Shown piece after piece: positions 1 to 14,182 of a stretch of DNA of 64,000 bases (the first letter of the stretch is position 1; each line of letters begins with the position of its first letter). The notes below the pieces were generated by a model, which did not search any database, was not told the origin of the DNA, and was given only the letters and a program-made list of their open reading frames with translations. The position numbers and the translations under genes were made by a program. Location: contig NC_037264.1 in NCBI RefSeq assembly GCF_000002425.4, positions 11,733,941 through 11,797,940 on the forward strand, given 5' to 3'. Origin of the DNA: Physcomitrium patens. Taxonomy: Eukaryota; Streptophyta; Bryopsida; Funariales; Funariaceae.

Positions 1-2025
1 ATTTTTTAAAAAAATTCTATTAGTACATAATAATATTGATAATAAATTTTTTTTAATGTATTTTTAATTTTGTTATAAAAACTTATAAGATAATATTTTA
101 CTTATAATTTTTTTAAATTAAAATTTAAATTATAAATTTTTACAAAATATTTTTATTTATATTATCACTTTTATAATTAAATAATATATTTTTATGAATT
201 GTATAATAATTAAATTTTGATTTTAAAAACTTCCATAAATTCTTTAGATTCTATGATAAATTAGAACACCTAAATTACTACTTTCTAAATTCTTTACTTG
301 CTCTTTGCATATTCAATATTTTTTATTTTTCATTATAAAAACTTTTTTAAAATTTTATCCTTTGAACATACTAAAATTTCTTTTTTCTTTAATTTTTAAA
401 ACTAATATAACAATAAAGAATTATAAGATAGAAGAATTTTTTAAGTTTTAAAAAAAAAAATTATCTATACTTGAAATTTTGTATTTAAATCTCCTTCGTT
501 ATTATGTCACAAGTATTTTAGATTATCACTTTACAATGCTTTGCTAAATTACCATGTTAAATTAATTCAAAATTCTTGTAAAATAATGTCTTTATTGTTT
601 ATTTTTGGAAACTTAAAATGATTTATGAAAGACTTATACTTGGTTAATGCATCTAATTGGTTAGTTGTTGCTAAAACAAATTATCGGTGTATTATTTTAG
701 TCAATGACTTATTCACCTCTTATAATATTTGAATTTAGATAGTTTAAAAATAATATAAAAATATTTTAGAATGTATTTAAGAATTTATTTTTTTGCAAAA
801 AACTAAAATATAAATTGGAACTCAACATCTAAAATGGCTTGCATTTGATATATGACCAGTAAATAACTTTTTTTTATCAATGTTGCAGCTATAGCTAAAG
901 TAGTGGTTTTAATTCCAAGTCTAAATGCAACAAAAATTCTAATTTTTAAAAAAATCATTAAATAATTAAATGAATATAAATTACTTATTTTAAAGTATTT
1001 TTCTTTACAATCAAAGATATTCTAACTTGTTACAAATTTATAAAATATTTTAAAATATTATAAATGAAGAAGATAAATTCTTAAAATTTAAAATTTAAAA
1101 ATAAGGAAATTTTTTTGATTACAAATATCTATGTTGCTTTAGTAATTAGAAATAAACATAAATAAATAGAAATATTTCAAGCAGTTAAAATCTTCTTTGA
1201 AGTACATTAAAATAATTATATAAATCCAAGTTGAATCTAGAAGTGTCATTTGATGCACCATGTTGCCTTAAAAAATGTTTCTTGAAAATTCTTGGTTCTC
1301 AAAAGCTACTATAAAAGTATTATTCATCTTAGATACTTGTCATGCAAACCCTGTGGTCTCTGGAAACTTCCATATGGCCTTCTTTGTGGCTCACAAATAT
1401 GAAGTTAAGATTAAAGGCATTCTTACTCTTATTCATGCCCTTATTGTACTTCACTCTTGATTCAAAGTTGTGTAGTTTTTTACTATTTAACATTGGCCAC
1501 TGAAGTTATATATATATATATATATATACATATTAAATATTTTTAAATTTATTCTATTCTTAATTATTTGTGTGTTAATTTTTTTATAAGTTTGTATAGA
1601 TTTGTATCCCTAATGTTTATTTATTTTTTGAAAAACCTATTATATCTAATATTATAAAAGATAAAAAGATAAATAATAAAATTAATTTTCTTAAAATTAA
1701 GTAAAAAAAAACCTTAACATATGTAATTTTTGTATTTATATGAAAATTCCAAATTTTTATATTAAAAAAATAAATTTATTATTTTAAATTTAGAAAACTC
1801 TATTATAATATGTATAGGTATTTTACTTATTATTATCTTTTAAATTATTTTTTATACATCTAAATATATATATATATTTTTAAGATGAGTTATTTTTATT
1901 AAATTTATTTTTAATTATTAAAATGATTCTTTGCATCATAGAACAAAGATTACCTTGCTATTAGTTAATATGCATATGACTTTATTATTTTTTAAGAAAA
2001 TCCAAAAATTCATTTTTATGCAATA

Positions 2026-2071
<46 letters not shown>

Positions 2072-3170
2072 ATATAATAGTAACTTGATGCAATTTTTAT
2101 TATGTCTTTAAGACTTAATATAAACAAATAGAAATCAATTGGTCTATAATACTAAACAATCTTGAAGTCTTATAGCTATACTATTAAATTTTGAAATGGC
2201 TCTATATTTCCTTAGATTTTGGTGGATACATAAGGCATTTATGCCATATCATACTTATAATTTATTATCATTTAAAATAAAACTAATTTAATTCAAAGTT
2301 TTAAAGAAATACCAAGATAGTTTCAAAAATTGCATCAAATTACTAAGTCTTCAAAAAATATTCTACAAAGTTAAAGGTCTAAATAAAAAAATTTAAGGTC
2401 TAAAAACTATTAGCAAATTTTTTTGAGCATAATATTTTTTTGAAAATTTTATATTAATTTTTATAGAAAAATTTAGATTTAAACCTTTTTAGATACAATC
2501 ATGTTACAAACAACTATAACCTATCTATGTAAGATTAGGTTATATTAAACCAAAGATCTTTGGTACAAACAAGCAAAGCATATTGATTTACAGAGAATAT
2601 CTCAACTAATTTTATTTTTCTAAATTTAATCAATATCTATGGAACTTTATATGGCATTGAATCTTCTAATATTAAATATAAATTTTGCAACAGATACCTT
2701 AAGCCTTCAAATTCAATAATTGGTCAACACTTTACTATTACATAAGAAAAAATCATATATACATTTTAGAATTGTTTGACTACTAAACCTGTTTACAGAT
2801 AGGAAAAAAAATATTCTATGTTACATCACCTATCTTGTATCCAAACATGTTTGTCAACCTCTAACAAGAAATTTATACAGTATTAAATCTTTTAATATTT
2901 AATTTTAATTTATATACATACACACAATGATAGCAAGTCTTATATCTCAAAATACACATTTTTAAAATTCTAAAAATAAAATAATGTAATAATTTTTATT
3001 GGAATATTTTAGCAATATTACAAACAAGCATTTTAAATCGTTTGACAAAGTTTAGTTCATTAGAAATTAATTGATCTACTATTTTAAAGACTTTATAAAT
3101 ATGTTGTGCAATTTAAAGATTTTCTTCTTTTATTTATTTTTAAAATATTTTAATACAATTGAAATACATT
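1..3170. other. AT-rich intergenic block
   Basis: No gene is visible. The stretch is very AT-rich, with frequent poly-A and poly-T runs and (TA)n tracts near 1507-1529 and 2031-2068. The only open frames are short and non-conserved in appearance. It resembles the other AT-rich blocks of the window. Confidence 0.75.
2031..2068. repeat. (TA)19 microsatellite
   Basis: Uninterrupted TA dinucleotide run of 38 bases in AT-rich intergenic DNA. Confidence 0.95.
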
Positions 3171-5127
3171 AGTTATATTAATTGATGAGGAAAACAAAAG
3201 AACAAAACTACAAAGGCTTTAATACCTCTTACCAAAGCAAACTTTAGAGTAGAAGATATCGTACCTATCTGCCTATTTCTTAGTGGATGTAAAATCAAAT
3301 GGTTATGAAAAAAAATAAAAATAAAAATAAAAACTGTGTTGTTCAAGAGGGTTGTCAACTCTTCTTTAGATCTCAATATTCTTTTTGACATCCATTACTG
3401 GTCCGGCTCTCTCAAAAATGAATCTATAAAGTCAAGTTGCTTTTGTATTTGCTTGCACGTATTTTCCCACATCATATTTCCATATTCAAGAGTATGTCAA
3501 AACTTTCAATTCTTCTCGAAGAAGTTGAAGTCAGATTGCTGTAGAATGATACTTATTCTGCTCCAGACTGTTTTGTAGAAGCAGCAAATAGACAGCATCA
3601 TCTCAATGATTGTCATCATCCAGTACTTATCCAGAAATAGATTAAACAGGGTGTGCATATCGCTTCGAAGTCCATAATAACAACATATAAAATTAAAATA
3701 AAGTACTGGCATATTACATGAATAGAGCTGTAACATCCCAAGCACTGTGCAACACTGTAGAATGGCAAAGCTACTTTACTTCAGCGAGTGGAGCTCCAAC
3801 TAATCCAAGAACGATGGTTGCCACACTGTCGACAAATCTGCTTCAATCAAACTAGAATTTAAGCCAATAACTTCGTTCTACAATCATTCTCCTCTCAACA
3901 ATCATTCCGCTGTTTGAACAGAACCATGCATGGACCAGATCTGGGTCATGGCCGGTTAACAAATTTTACAACCTCTAGCAGTGTTTTGCATAAATTCATC
4001 ACATGAGTGGAGCTGTCGCAAGTTTCTCACTAAATCTGAGGAATCTCTGCAGCTCTAATCTCGGCTACAATTGGCGATGCTTTCATGTAGAAAGAAATCT
4101 GTGAACCAGAGCGTCATGCCAAGCTTAAGATGGTGATAGGTACGAAGAATTTACCAAAATTAACATATACAGCAATACTGTAGCTGTTATGTGATCCAAG
4201 TGCTAGGGTGTGTATTAACGGAAAGGGGATTGAGAAGCTGTTTTTTTCAGAGTTCGACGGGTTTCACTTATCGTGGAGATTTATGAAAAGGATTTCCTCG
4301 CAAAGCGCAAACCTTGTCGACATGGGAAGACGAATTGAACAGTAGGAATCAGGTATGCACCAGAGCAGTGAAATGAAACAGGTATTAGTGTGGGGTGGAG
4401 GGAATATAGAAGCATAACCGGGAAAAAGGGGTGGAGAATTGAAATTATGAAAAATAGTCAGCCTAAACACGGGTTGCTAGAGAAATCCTGCGTCTACAAT
4501 ATCGGCGGTAATTTAACCAATCAATTTCTGTTGATGTCCAATAAAAAGCAATGCCAAAATATGCACCATCACATTTCTTGATCTGACTTGTGCACTCCGC
4601 CTGCCCTTATAATACCTGTCTAAATTCACAGACCTGAATCATCGCGGAGTCTATCCTCAGCGGCACACATCGGCCCTTTCTTTGTGTGGTGAACTTGCCG
4701 CTAATCATCCTGTGCACCTAAATGTGTAATCATTGATGAAAAGAATTACATATGTGCATGATTTTTTTTTCTACCAAAAAAATACACCTTATATTACATC
4801 AGTATATACAAGTGTATCCGGATTGGGAGTGACATCCTTCTTACTGTCGGTGACACCTCGGAGTCCACATCGTGGACGCGCCACCACGTCGAGCTCTTGA
4901 CCAATCTTCAAACTCGCACCGTAGATAATGTACAATATAGATGGTCTGCACAGCTTTATGTATAGGATTGCAGCATACCCATCAATGAGAGAAGAGGATC
5001 AGTGTATGGAGGACCACCCTTCCTTTTTCCTTTACAGTTTGAGAAAGATCCTTCTGAGGTTATCTTGCACCAGACCCTCACTCTTGCATAGGATGCAATG
5101 AGTACACTGGAGAAACGCTTGTTTGCG
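3171..5127. other. Non-coding region 3' of the NAC gene
   Basis: Base composition shifts from AT-rich to balanced at about 3.3 kb. I see no conserved coding frame. The part nearest 5127 probably holds the 3' UTR of the minus-strand NAC gene, but no poly(A) site can be fixed from sequence alone. Confidence 0.5.
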
Positions 5128-6751
5128 TCAGCAACACCAGCCTAAGATTTCGGTCCCAAGGCCAGAGTCGGCTAGCGCAGTAATGTCCTGCAATCGGTAC
5201 TTGAAGTTATTCATATGGTCGCCACTACAAAAGCTCCCACTCAAGCAAGACAACTCGGTGCCTCCAGTGGAGCTTTGCAATGGTGATGACGAATCGTCCG
5301 CTGTGCCGTCATTATTATTGTATAGAGAAGCCTCGGCGTCCTCAGCTTGCCAGCCGTCGTAGCCATACCCCTCCGGAATGCTCTGTGCTTCGTCTTCGCC
5401 TTCGCTGAAGGATGATGGCTCAGTCTTCGGCCGCAAGCTCGTAACTCGTAATCCTGTAGGCGTTGTCATGTTGGCGGGTTGCAACAGCACTTGTGGGGTA
5501 AACCCTAGCTGCCTTGACAGGCTCATGCCCTTCTCGTAAGCAGCATCGTACACAGGGTACTGCTTTGAAAGCATGTTGCTGAGATTGTTCAAATCTCCTA
5601 CTTGTTGCAGGATGTCCATTCCAGTCGATTGCGCATTGATCCACGACATGACGCTATTGGTTTCCTTACCATGATCAAAGTCGTCAACGCAGTTGTAGCA
5701 AGCAGGCATTTGCTCAGTGCCGGCACATGTCTCGCAATCTGTGCAGGTCCCTCCATCAGTGACAGTTGGGTTTGGTGAGTTATTATTCATGACTGGTGGC
5801 AAAGACGACCTTGTGTCCTCAATCTGGTACATCACCGCATGGCTGCGCATGCAGGAATCCGAGAACAAAAAACTTCCCTTCCCTCCAGAATTCTTTTGAA
5901 AAATGCGACACACCACCCACTCGTCCTGAGCACAAACACATCGATGTTGTTCAATATTTCGGGCGCAGAGACTTGCCTCAACACACCTAAAATCTATTCA
6001 GATATGTTCGGACATGCGACGTGCACTCGCTCAAGTTCGTAAACGGGATGCGAAATGGCAATTGCTGCATACCTTGTTGACTCGAGGAGACAGAGAATGT
6101 CCACCATCACCCTCAAGCCGATACTCGTGCATGATCCAGCTGGTCTTCTCACCCTTAGGAGCGCGGCCCCTGTAAAAGACCAGGGTCTTCTTCATGCCCA
6201 CCAGAGGAGGCCGGCCATGTGCAAATACATCTCGATCTTTTCCAGTCGCTTTCCAGTAGCCTGCGTCTGTGGCTCGGTTAGTGCGAATGCCTGTGGGATA
6301 TTTGCGATCACGCAGGCTGAAGAAATACCATTCCTTCTCCCCCATCTTAGCTTTCTCTGCGCTCCACACCACATTAAATTTCAGATCACTTCAGCCGTTT
6401 CTACTCCAGAAATTGACAGGCAGAACCGACTCCACGTTTTCTATCACGTATTTGCGAGATGGCTATGTAAACTAACTACAAGTGTCACACTAACTTTCCT
6501 CGGAGATAGTTTCTCTGGAAACTTGAGGAGGCGGAGTTTTACTAACCAGGAAGGTCCCAAGGTTCGCACTTGTTGAGGTCCACTTCCGCAATGGCGTGAA
6601 CAGCAAAGCTGCTGTCAAGAACCTTGTTGGTCAGATAGTAGCTGACCAACTCCTCATCCGTCGGGTGAAACCGGAAGCCAGGAGGCAAGAATGGCTCTCC
6701 ATGCTGACTTTGCACCTGGCCTTGTGGCCCCTGGAGACATGCAGTAGCCAT
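5128..6751 (-). CDS. NAC-domain transcription factor, NAM/CUC-like
   Basis: Three coding exons on the minus strand: 6547-6751, 6073-6356 and 5128-5925, all with GT-AG introns (190 and 147 bp). The product is 428 residues. The NAC DNA-binding and dimerisation domain spans about residues 22-174 with all five subdomains: A ([13 protein letters not shown]), B ([13 protein letters not shown]), C ([15 protein letters not shown], then [10 protein letters not shown]), D ([20 protein letters not shown], then WIMHEYRLE) and E ([11 protein letters not shown]). The two-intron layout and the [14 protein letters not shown] junction are typical of NAM/CUC-clade NAC proteins, which are nuclear regulators of boundaries and development. 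The long C-terminal part (175-428) is acidic and Ser/Asn-rich, as expected for an activation region, and has no recognised domain. The start is the first ATG ahead of the domain. I see no miR164-type site in the coding region. The subfamily call is less certain than the family call. Confidence 0.95.
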
Positions 6752-8937
6752 GGTTGGACTGACCTCTTAGATAGGTCCGCAGACAAATTCGTATTCAGAG
6801 TGGAGTCGGAGCTGTGCAGGACTTTGTGTAACTGCTACCTGAGTTGTGGTGGCGTGCTGCGGATTGTAGACATGGAACGGACGTGGAAAAGTCAAATCAT
6901 AGACATGAAGTTTGGCTGCCGAATTGAAGCGTTTTTAGTTTAACTTGTCGGGGACACGATGCTACCAGCAGAGATGTTTGTGGTATCCTCGAACGGAAGA
7001 GTCCATGACTCCTATCTTGACCCTCCGTATGTCATACCTGATTTTTGTTGCGTAAGGACTCGATGGTGGAGGCCCTCAGGAATACCAGCAACTAGCTGCA
7101 AGTTCTCGTGAAAGATAATCCTAGGTTCCAGTGACTAAGGTGTTTGCATCGCAAAGCTGTGTGCGGGGCCTTGGTGCTGCACCTCTTCATGCCACCGGGT
7201 GCTGAACTACGTCGTGAGCGGCCGATTGTTCACGTCGATTATACTTCAAAATCAAAGACGCTCTCCAGTTTCATTACTACAGACTTTCAAAGCGTCATTT
7301 GACGTATAACACCCTGAGAATAACAAATAAGGTCGTAGAATCTTACATGAGCACCAGATACATCATCTACCTATCAAATAAAGAATTGCGAACGTGAAAA
7401 TTGGGATGAAGGCTGAATATAAAGAGAGCAAGAGACGGAGAAAAAGCACGAGAGAGGAGGTTGTTCACAGTGGACACGGACAACAGAATTGAAGAAACCG
7501 CCGCGAGACTGAAAGTGCGAATATGAAATCAATGCTTCAAAAACAAGATACTGATGACAGATACTGCGGCGGAAAAATAGCGATCGAATTTGCAGCGAAT
7601 TGCGGAGCTGGTGAACAGAACCTCCTAAACAAAGTATGACTATAGACACCTCTTTGACTGTAGCTCAACGTAGCACTCTCCAAATAAAGGAGGAATAACA
7701 GATCAGATGCTGGCAAGAGCGAAGATAAAGAGTACAATCCCGGACCATCACCACTTCGATTTCAACACAACTATTTCTCGAACCTCGAACGACACTATTG
7801 GATCCACAACAACTTGAGCTTCGCAAACTAAGCCTACGACTCCCAGAAACACTGTCAACACCACTTCACAACGGCAATCCAGTGCAACGTTGCCTCAATT
7901 CAACGACACATTCACCTCACGACGAACCAAAAAAATAAAACACAACAAAATAAAAATAAAAGTACAATTAACTATCACAACAAGTAACAACAACAACAAC
8001 AGCACAAAAAATAATAATAATAATAATAATAATCTGCACTCACGGACTCAGGACAGACACGCGCAAACAAACACGCCAACAACACAAACGCTTACAATCC
8101 AACAGCAGAGAACAATTCACAACAGAAGGACGTCACATGACAGGGAGGGATCGAACGAAGCTGCAGGCCAGCAAGAAAACAAGAAGAAGAAGTAGAAGAA
8201 GAGGAAGAAGAAAAAAGCAGAGGAGCGCAAGGCATGGAAGAAAAGCACAAGGAATGAAAGCTGGAAGATCCCGGCAGAGCAAAGAGCGAAGAGCAAGGAG
8301 GCGCAGAAACAGTGGAGCTTTAGAGAAGGAAAGGAGCAGGGGGCTGCAATGCAAAGCGATGCGAAGGGGCTGCGATGCGAGTGGGGCCAACTGGGGCTGG
8401 GGCTGTGTGAAACCACCGTGGGTACAAACCTCCCTATATTGGGCCGAAACTTTCTTTTTCCGGGCAGCGCGGCCCGACCCGGCCCGTCGGGCGGCCCACC
8501 CCCTTGGCCCCCGAGACTTTTTTGCGGCGCGGATCCCTGACTGGAGACAAGCGCCTCCGCTGCTGCACTTCTTCACCCGCCCTCCCTCCATCCCTCGCTC
8601 CGTGCATGTACCGCGGGACGGGCCTGAGAGCTTCTGCCGTTGGAGCGTTACAAGGCTCACCCCAATCAAAGGCTGGAGGAGAGCGGTTTACACAGTTCCT
8701 TGAAGATCCCTGTGGTCCATGTGAGTTGAGTTTATGACCCTGCTGCAATCTTGCTTGCTTGCTCATGCTCCCTCTTCCTTTGTTGCTGTTTTGTTTCACA
8801 TTTGTACACATAGAAGAAGACGAAGAAGAAGAAGAAGACGAAGAAGAAGAAGAAGGAGAAGAAAGAGAAGGAGAGACATTGACAGAGGACATTGGGTGAA
8901 AAGTTTTAACCCAGTTGGGACAAAACTTGGCCTGTAG
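6752..8937 (-). other. Upstream leader/promoter region of the NAC gene
   Basis: About 2.2 kb upstream of the NAC start codon with no recognisable gene. It holds an (AAT)n run near 8008-8033, long purine tracts on the plus strand (8150-8345), a GC-rich stretch at 8455-8535 and a (GAA)n tract at 8812-8870. Open frames here, up to 188 codons on the plus strand, are low-complexity (Arg/Lys- or Leu/Ser-rich) and I treat them as spurious. The pyrimidine-rich character on the minus strand fits a long plant 5' leader. No transcription start can be placed. Confidence 0.4.
8812..8870. repeat. (GAA)n purine microsatellite
   Basis: Imperfect GAA/GAC trinucleotide tract. It creates poly-Arg and poly-Ser open frames that are artefacts of the repeat. 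Confidence 0.9.
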
Positions 8938-11900
8938 TGGGAAATGAAGTGTGTTCTTTTTAAAGAATGCAAACCTGCATGCTCTGAGATTTAGAGTGGG
9001 TGTGTTAGGCCAAGCTGTTCTGTTTTGTTGGACTGTACATTATCCACTGTAATGTGTCTCTTGGATGAATATAGGGAGGATTTGGGTGTGATGAGAAGCA
9101 AGTTTTGTCATGTTGTGAAGTCACAGACACCAACTTTGTGTGAAGTTAGAAATCTCTGATGTTGTGCCATGGCTTAGTGTAATGAGCTAACACCCACATG
9201 CAGTAGACAGCCAATAGAAGAGCAAAACCTCTTTCTGTAAGTGAGACCTTGAGGAGGCTGATGCTGGTTTCACTGTGTTTGATCCTAGTGATATATATAT
9301 ATATATATATATGTATACGTACATATGCACATTTCTTAAAATAGAGAGAGAGCACGTGCCTGTGCAAATAAGAAACTGTCCTCCCTACAATATTCTCTGA
9401 ACTTATTTAAATTTATCATGGTTAATGGGAAGCAATATTCAGGAATAATTCAAGGTGCTGTCTGTTTACTTTTTATTAATTTATATGTAGGTTATGACTG
9501 TGTTAAAGCTTTGCCAATCCCAGCACCAATGTGTGGTATCCATCCAGGCAGTACACATCATTCAAGGCAAAGCCTGTATTGTTCAGCAGTGGATGAGCAA
9601 CAGAGATGAAAAAACCAAATAAAATAGTAAAAAGAAAATCAATAGAAAAGGAATAAAATAGCAACTTTACTTGCCTCTTAAAAGCAATAAATAAATCTTT
9701 GTGATTACTTTGGGACACACATGTGAAAAGCACCAAAAGGCCACACAGAACATAACACCACTCTTTCCCATTCATATGAACTGAACAAACCCCCAGTCCA
9801 CTCCAACTTGTGGTAACTGGCACCCAAGTTGAAAATTAGGGTTCAACAGTTAATCTCTTATGAAAGCCTGTGTAAAACCGTCCAAGTGGGGGGGGATACC
9901 CTCCTTTACAACAGGCTCATCACTGAAAAGTCCTTTCCATACAATTAGACAGCATATAAATATTCTTTTATGGTCCTAAACCTCCAAGTTCCTTTGACCC
10001 AACTGCCACACTTGTCACATTTCATTGACCACAGACTTAGTCAATCCCATTTTTTAAAGAATGCATATATATGTACACGTTCAAAGGTACTCCCAGTTTT
10101 CATCAGCATTATACTGTACATCAAAACTTGTTGGGACTCAGGCTCATGATGCCTGTTTGTTGATTTGCTTGATTCTTCCCCTCTCTTTAACTGCCAGACT
10201 GGAAGTAACCCAGCTGGGAATTCCAGCATTTAGATATCCCATATGAGTTTGTAGTGGCAAGTCTTTTTTTTCTTTTCTTTTTTTTTTTTTGGGGGGGGGG
10301 GGTTACCTTGTCTTCAACATTGAAATTGTATCCCCTGAACTGAGGCCATACATTATGCAGGAGAGGAGTGGGTGGGGGTGCAGTGCTTGATGAGCATATG
10401 TATTCTATAGCAGTTAACAGAAGGGGGACTAGGGAGGAGAGGAGGGGGCTTTGAGAGGGTAGATAGACTGTACAAGATTTTAAGGTGAAGAAAGAGTGAC
10501 TTTGATGGAGGATTTTTGCATTGAGCTCTCTCATATCAAGAAGACAAATGATAGGATACAGCTAATTGTCAAGCATGGACCATGTGGCTTCATGAATCTA
10601 GTATTGCCCCCTTTCCATGCCTGTGGGTCAATTAACTTACAAAAAAGTGATTTGTCCTTGATTTTATTCTCTCAAAAGCTTGAAGGGTTGTTTGTTTGAT
10701 ACCAGTTGACAAAATTGAGGTGGTGGCTGGTATTAAGGCCAAAATTGTACCCTCAATCAAGCTCTTTAGTGTGATTTGATCAGGTGGGGATTGAAAATTG
10801 GAGCAAAAGGGATATTATAATCATAACAATAATGAAAAAGTAGCTAGTTGAAGTGAATTATTTACATCATTTTTTTATGTATTGGAGAACCTTGTAGTAA
10901 ATGAACACAAATAGGTAGTCGCCAAACCTCATATGGATAAGCTTTGGAGTAGGGATACTAATGATAACAGAGCAGAAGAAGTGATGTAATGCCTTGGAAG
11001 TAGTAAAGGACCATGCCATGTGTGTATGTGGGGGAGGGTGGGTTCTGTTCAAACCCTGCATTGGATGTTGTGCCAATGCATTTGAGAAATTGGTGGCACA
11101 GTATGAGCCTACTGCAAACTTCAAGGCTTTTTCCTCCAGACTCTCCTTGGGTCAAGTTCCCTCTATAGGAGGTCATCCCTATGAGATTATGCAGAAGCCA
11201 AGGGTAAAGAAAACCCACCAAGTTGGCACCTGGTGGGGGGCAGAGAGAGAGAGAATTTTAATATACAAAAATAAAAATAAAAAAACAGGTGTGCTTCTGA
11301 TACAACTTGGAAACTAAAGGGATATTGTTCCCCTGAGAACAATGAAATGCACCCTGGTACCCCCCTGGCCCCAATTTTCACAATGCCAGCTCCAATCCAG
11401 TCTACGCTGGGGAGCAATCTCAACACAGAGAAAAAAGAATGAATGGGGGACGAAGGGAAAATTGATGCTCTGCCCTGCCAGAGCCAGATCCCCCCCCCCC
11501 CTCCACTCCCCACTTTCTTTCATATTTTCCCCCTGTAATGGGAAGGGAAAGGGAAAGGATGGGAGGGTTCTGCTTGGCTGGGCTGGGCTGGGCTTGGCTT
11601 GGGGTGATGAGAGAATTGGGTGGGGGTGGCGGTGGGGCATTGTTGTGTTTCTGTTTAGTGTCATTTTTGTAACTGTCAGCTCCATACTTCCTGGAAGGCT
11701 GTGCCAGGTGGTATAACACAACCCCCACCACAACAGCAACACCCTGTCCTCCTCCTCCTCCTGCTACTACTCCCACTCCCACTGCTGCTGGTCAAGGTCA
11801 GGCAAGGCATATAGTTTATTGGAGCAGTGCTCAGCTTCCCCTCTTTCCCTCCTCCTTTTCCCTTCTGAATTAATACCAAGCAGGGGGGGGGGGTCTTCTT

Positions 11901-12720
11901 CTCCTTCTATCATTCATTCAATCTCTCTCGCTCTCTCTCTCACTCAGTGAGCAAGCAACCACCCAGTCACCCTGGTGATAGACAGGTAGATAGATATCTC
12001 CCCTGCTCCCTCCCTCCCTTCCCCTGCTCTTCATCACTTGAAAAGATACTTGCACACTGCTGCAAGGCTTCTGCTCCAATACTACTACTGTAGGTGTGTG
12101 GAGTTGGATCAGCAGCCAGGGTTCAGAGAGAGTACTGGGGGCGCAGCAGAGGTGGGAGTGGGGAGTGAGGAGTGGGGGGGTTCAGTTCAGTCAGGCTAGG
12201 CTGCCTGCCAGGCAAAGAGTCAGAGATCAGCTTATCCCATGATGAGGAGTTTCCAATTCCAGTAGTAGTACTACTGCCTCCCTCCACCATGATCATGATC
12301 ATTCCCCTCCATTTCCTGCTTCCTACTTCTACTGCTGCAGCACCATTTCCACCTCCACTTTAGTGCCACAAGAGTGAGACAGTGGCAATGCCCATGACCG
12401 CTGCAGCAAGCAAGCAAGCAAACACATACACAAACAAACAAACAAATGCAAACACACAGCTTAATATCCCTCTCCCCCCCAATTAAAATGCATATGAAAT
12501 GTTCTCATGCACCATACCTTTCTGTGAACACAAAATTTTGGACCATTCTTCTTTTTTTATGTCTTCTACTATACCACTTCTACCAAGAAAAAAAAAAATT
12601 AAAATTTAAAAAAAAAAAGATGAAGTATGCACACATGTATTTTACCACCCTCCCTTTTTCTTTCCTTGTGTTATAGAAAAAAGAAGAAAAGTCAAGCCAT
12701 CATCTAAAGCGGGGTCCAGT
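8938..12720. other. Moderate-GC island without recognisable gene
   Basis: Balanced composition with long mononucleotide tracts: G12 after poly-T near 10291-10302, C-runs near 11490-11500 and G-runs near 11884-11893. Pyrimidine-rich stretches resemble plant 5' leaders (11890-12060), and there is a (TA)n tract near 9290-9312. No open frame looks like a conserved protein. It could hold a non-coding transcript or the leader of a gene whose coding part I cannot see. Confidence 0.4.
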
Positions 12721-13290
12721 ACTTTTTGCTACTGTAGAATCTTTACTCCACCCTGTATATTTTTAATTTTAGAATACAGTTCATCTGTTTCATTTTTTTA
12801 GAATCATGTGTATTTTGAGAAATACAGTGATAGGTGTATTCATTTACAATTAGTATCACAAAGCATTACAATGATATTTTACAAAGACAATTGACACCAA
12901 ATCACTTGGTCATAATTTGTTAACTGTTATATTATTTTAGTAATCATTCAAGTAAGGTTTCACCAATTTATCAAGAATTCATCTTGGTTGCGAAAATGTG
13001 TATGAAAATGAGAAAAGTTGTCTAAATTTTAAAATTTTAAAATTTAGTAGTCACTCTAGTTGATAATAAGTGTGCATTGAAAAGTTCAAACTCCAAATCA
13101 TTAACTCGTTGCATTGAAAAATCAATCGAGTGATGAGCACTTTAATTTCTAGCATAAAAAACACATTCTCTCATATTTTCTAATCATATGTCTAACTCTT
13201 TGAATGGTTGAAAATCATGCATTCAAAGGTTTGCAACAACCTTTGAAGGAGAATAAAAATGATTACAATAATAGTGAGAACAGAAAATGG

Positions 13291-13318
13291 TTTTTTTTTT
13301 TTTTTTTTTTTTTTTTTT
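13291..13318. repeat. Poly-T tract (28 bases)
   Basis: Uninterrupted run of T in intergenic DNA. It could be a degenerate poly-A tail of a minus-strand retro-insertion, but no such element is recognisable beside it. Confidence 0.9.
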
Positions 13319-14148
13319 GCAATGGGCAAGGAGTTGATCTCAAAGTCAGGGGAGGACCACATCTCATCCTAAATGGATGAATATAAATAACACATAACAA
13401 AAGTGACCTGTGGAACACTACTACTTTTATTATAATTCTCCAACTAAATATAACTTTGAAGTAATCAATTTTATACAATTTTATTTTATTTTGTTGTCAT
13501 TTATTGAATTTGCTAGTAGATGATTCAGTTTTGCTTTACAGTGAATCCTAGTGGGCTAAATATAAAATCTGCAAATTTGTTACTTCTAGATGATAAATCT
13601 GAATATAAATACAAACACACATACACAGTTATAAATACTGAATATGAATACTCTTTATCTTTTCCCAAGAAAGTACAGGAATATATTTACATATGATTTG
13701 ATTATCTTGTTGTTATTTAAAATACTTATTTTCATGACTACCAAATATGGATTTAAAAAATAAATTAAATAAATGAATTTTATGGTAATGATGGTATACT
13801 ACTGATGTTATTGAGTGTTTTTAAACTTATTCAGAATGCAACCATGAACAATATGGCAAAAATTGATTAACTTTATCCACAAAATGTATGTATGTATGTA
13901 TGAAGAAATGGAGGTGAGGGGTTCTGGTATTGATCAGAGTTGTGTCTAGCAAGAGTGTTTTTGGCTTTTGATGAACTTTACAATTCTAAATTATGAGAAA
14001 AAATATTATTGATATATGTTCATTTTATTCCATATTTCAATTGTTTTAAAACCCCATTCAAGCAATCCCATGTGAATATTTATTACTTTGGTTAAGTGAA
14101 AAATAAACCAGCAAATTTGCAGACATGAATACAACCCAGGATGTAGAA

Positions 14149-14182
14149 TGTATGTATGTATGTATGTATGTATGTATGTATG
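14149..14182. repeat. (TATG)n tetranucleotide repeat
   Basis: About eight tandem TATG units; a shorter relative recurs near 14222-14240. Confidence 0.93.

Noticed and set aside
5108..5128. miR164-like match next to the NAC stop codon
   Set aside because: Only the first seven bases (TGGAGAA) agree with miR164; the rest diverges, and it lies at the stop codon, not at the conserved coding site.
8133..8892. Long open frames on both strands upstream of the NAC gene
   Set aside because: Arg/Lys-, Leu- and Ser-rich low complexity caused by purine tracts and the (GAA)n repeat; no conserved motif.
9340..9362. GAGAGAGAGCACG resembling the 3' half of miR535
   Set aside because: It is mostly GA repeat, the 5' half does not match, and no foldback is visible around it.
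11314..11782. Overlapping 107-142-codon frames in the 11.3-11.8 kb island
   Set aside because: They arise from G/C mononucleotide runs and CTC repeats; Gly-, Pro- and Ser-rich without a domain.
13291..13318. T28 run as the poly-A tail of a SINE or processed pseudogene
   Set aside because: No flanking target duplication or recognisable body beside it.
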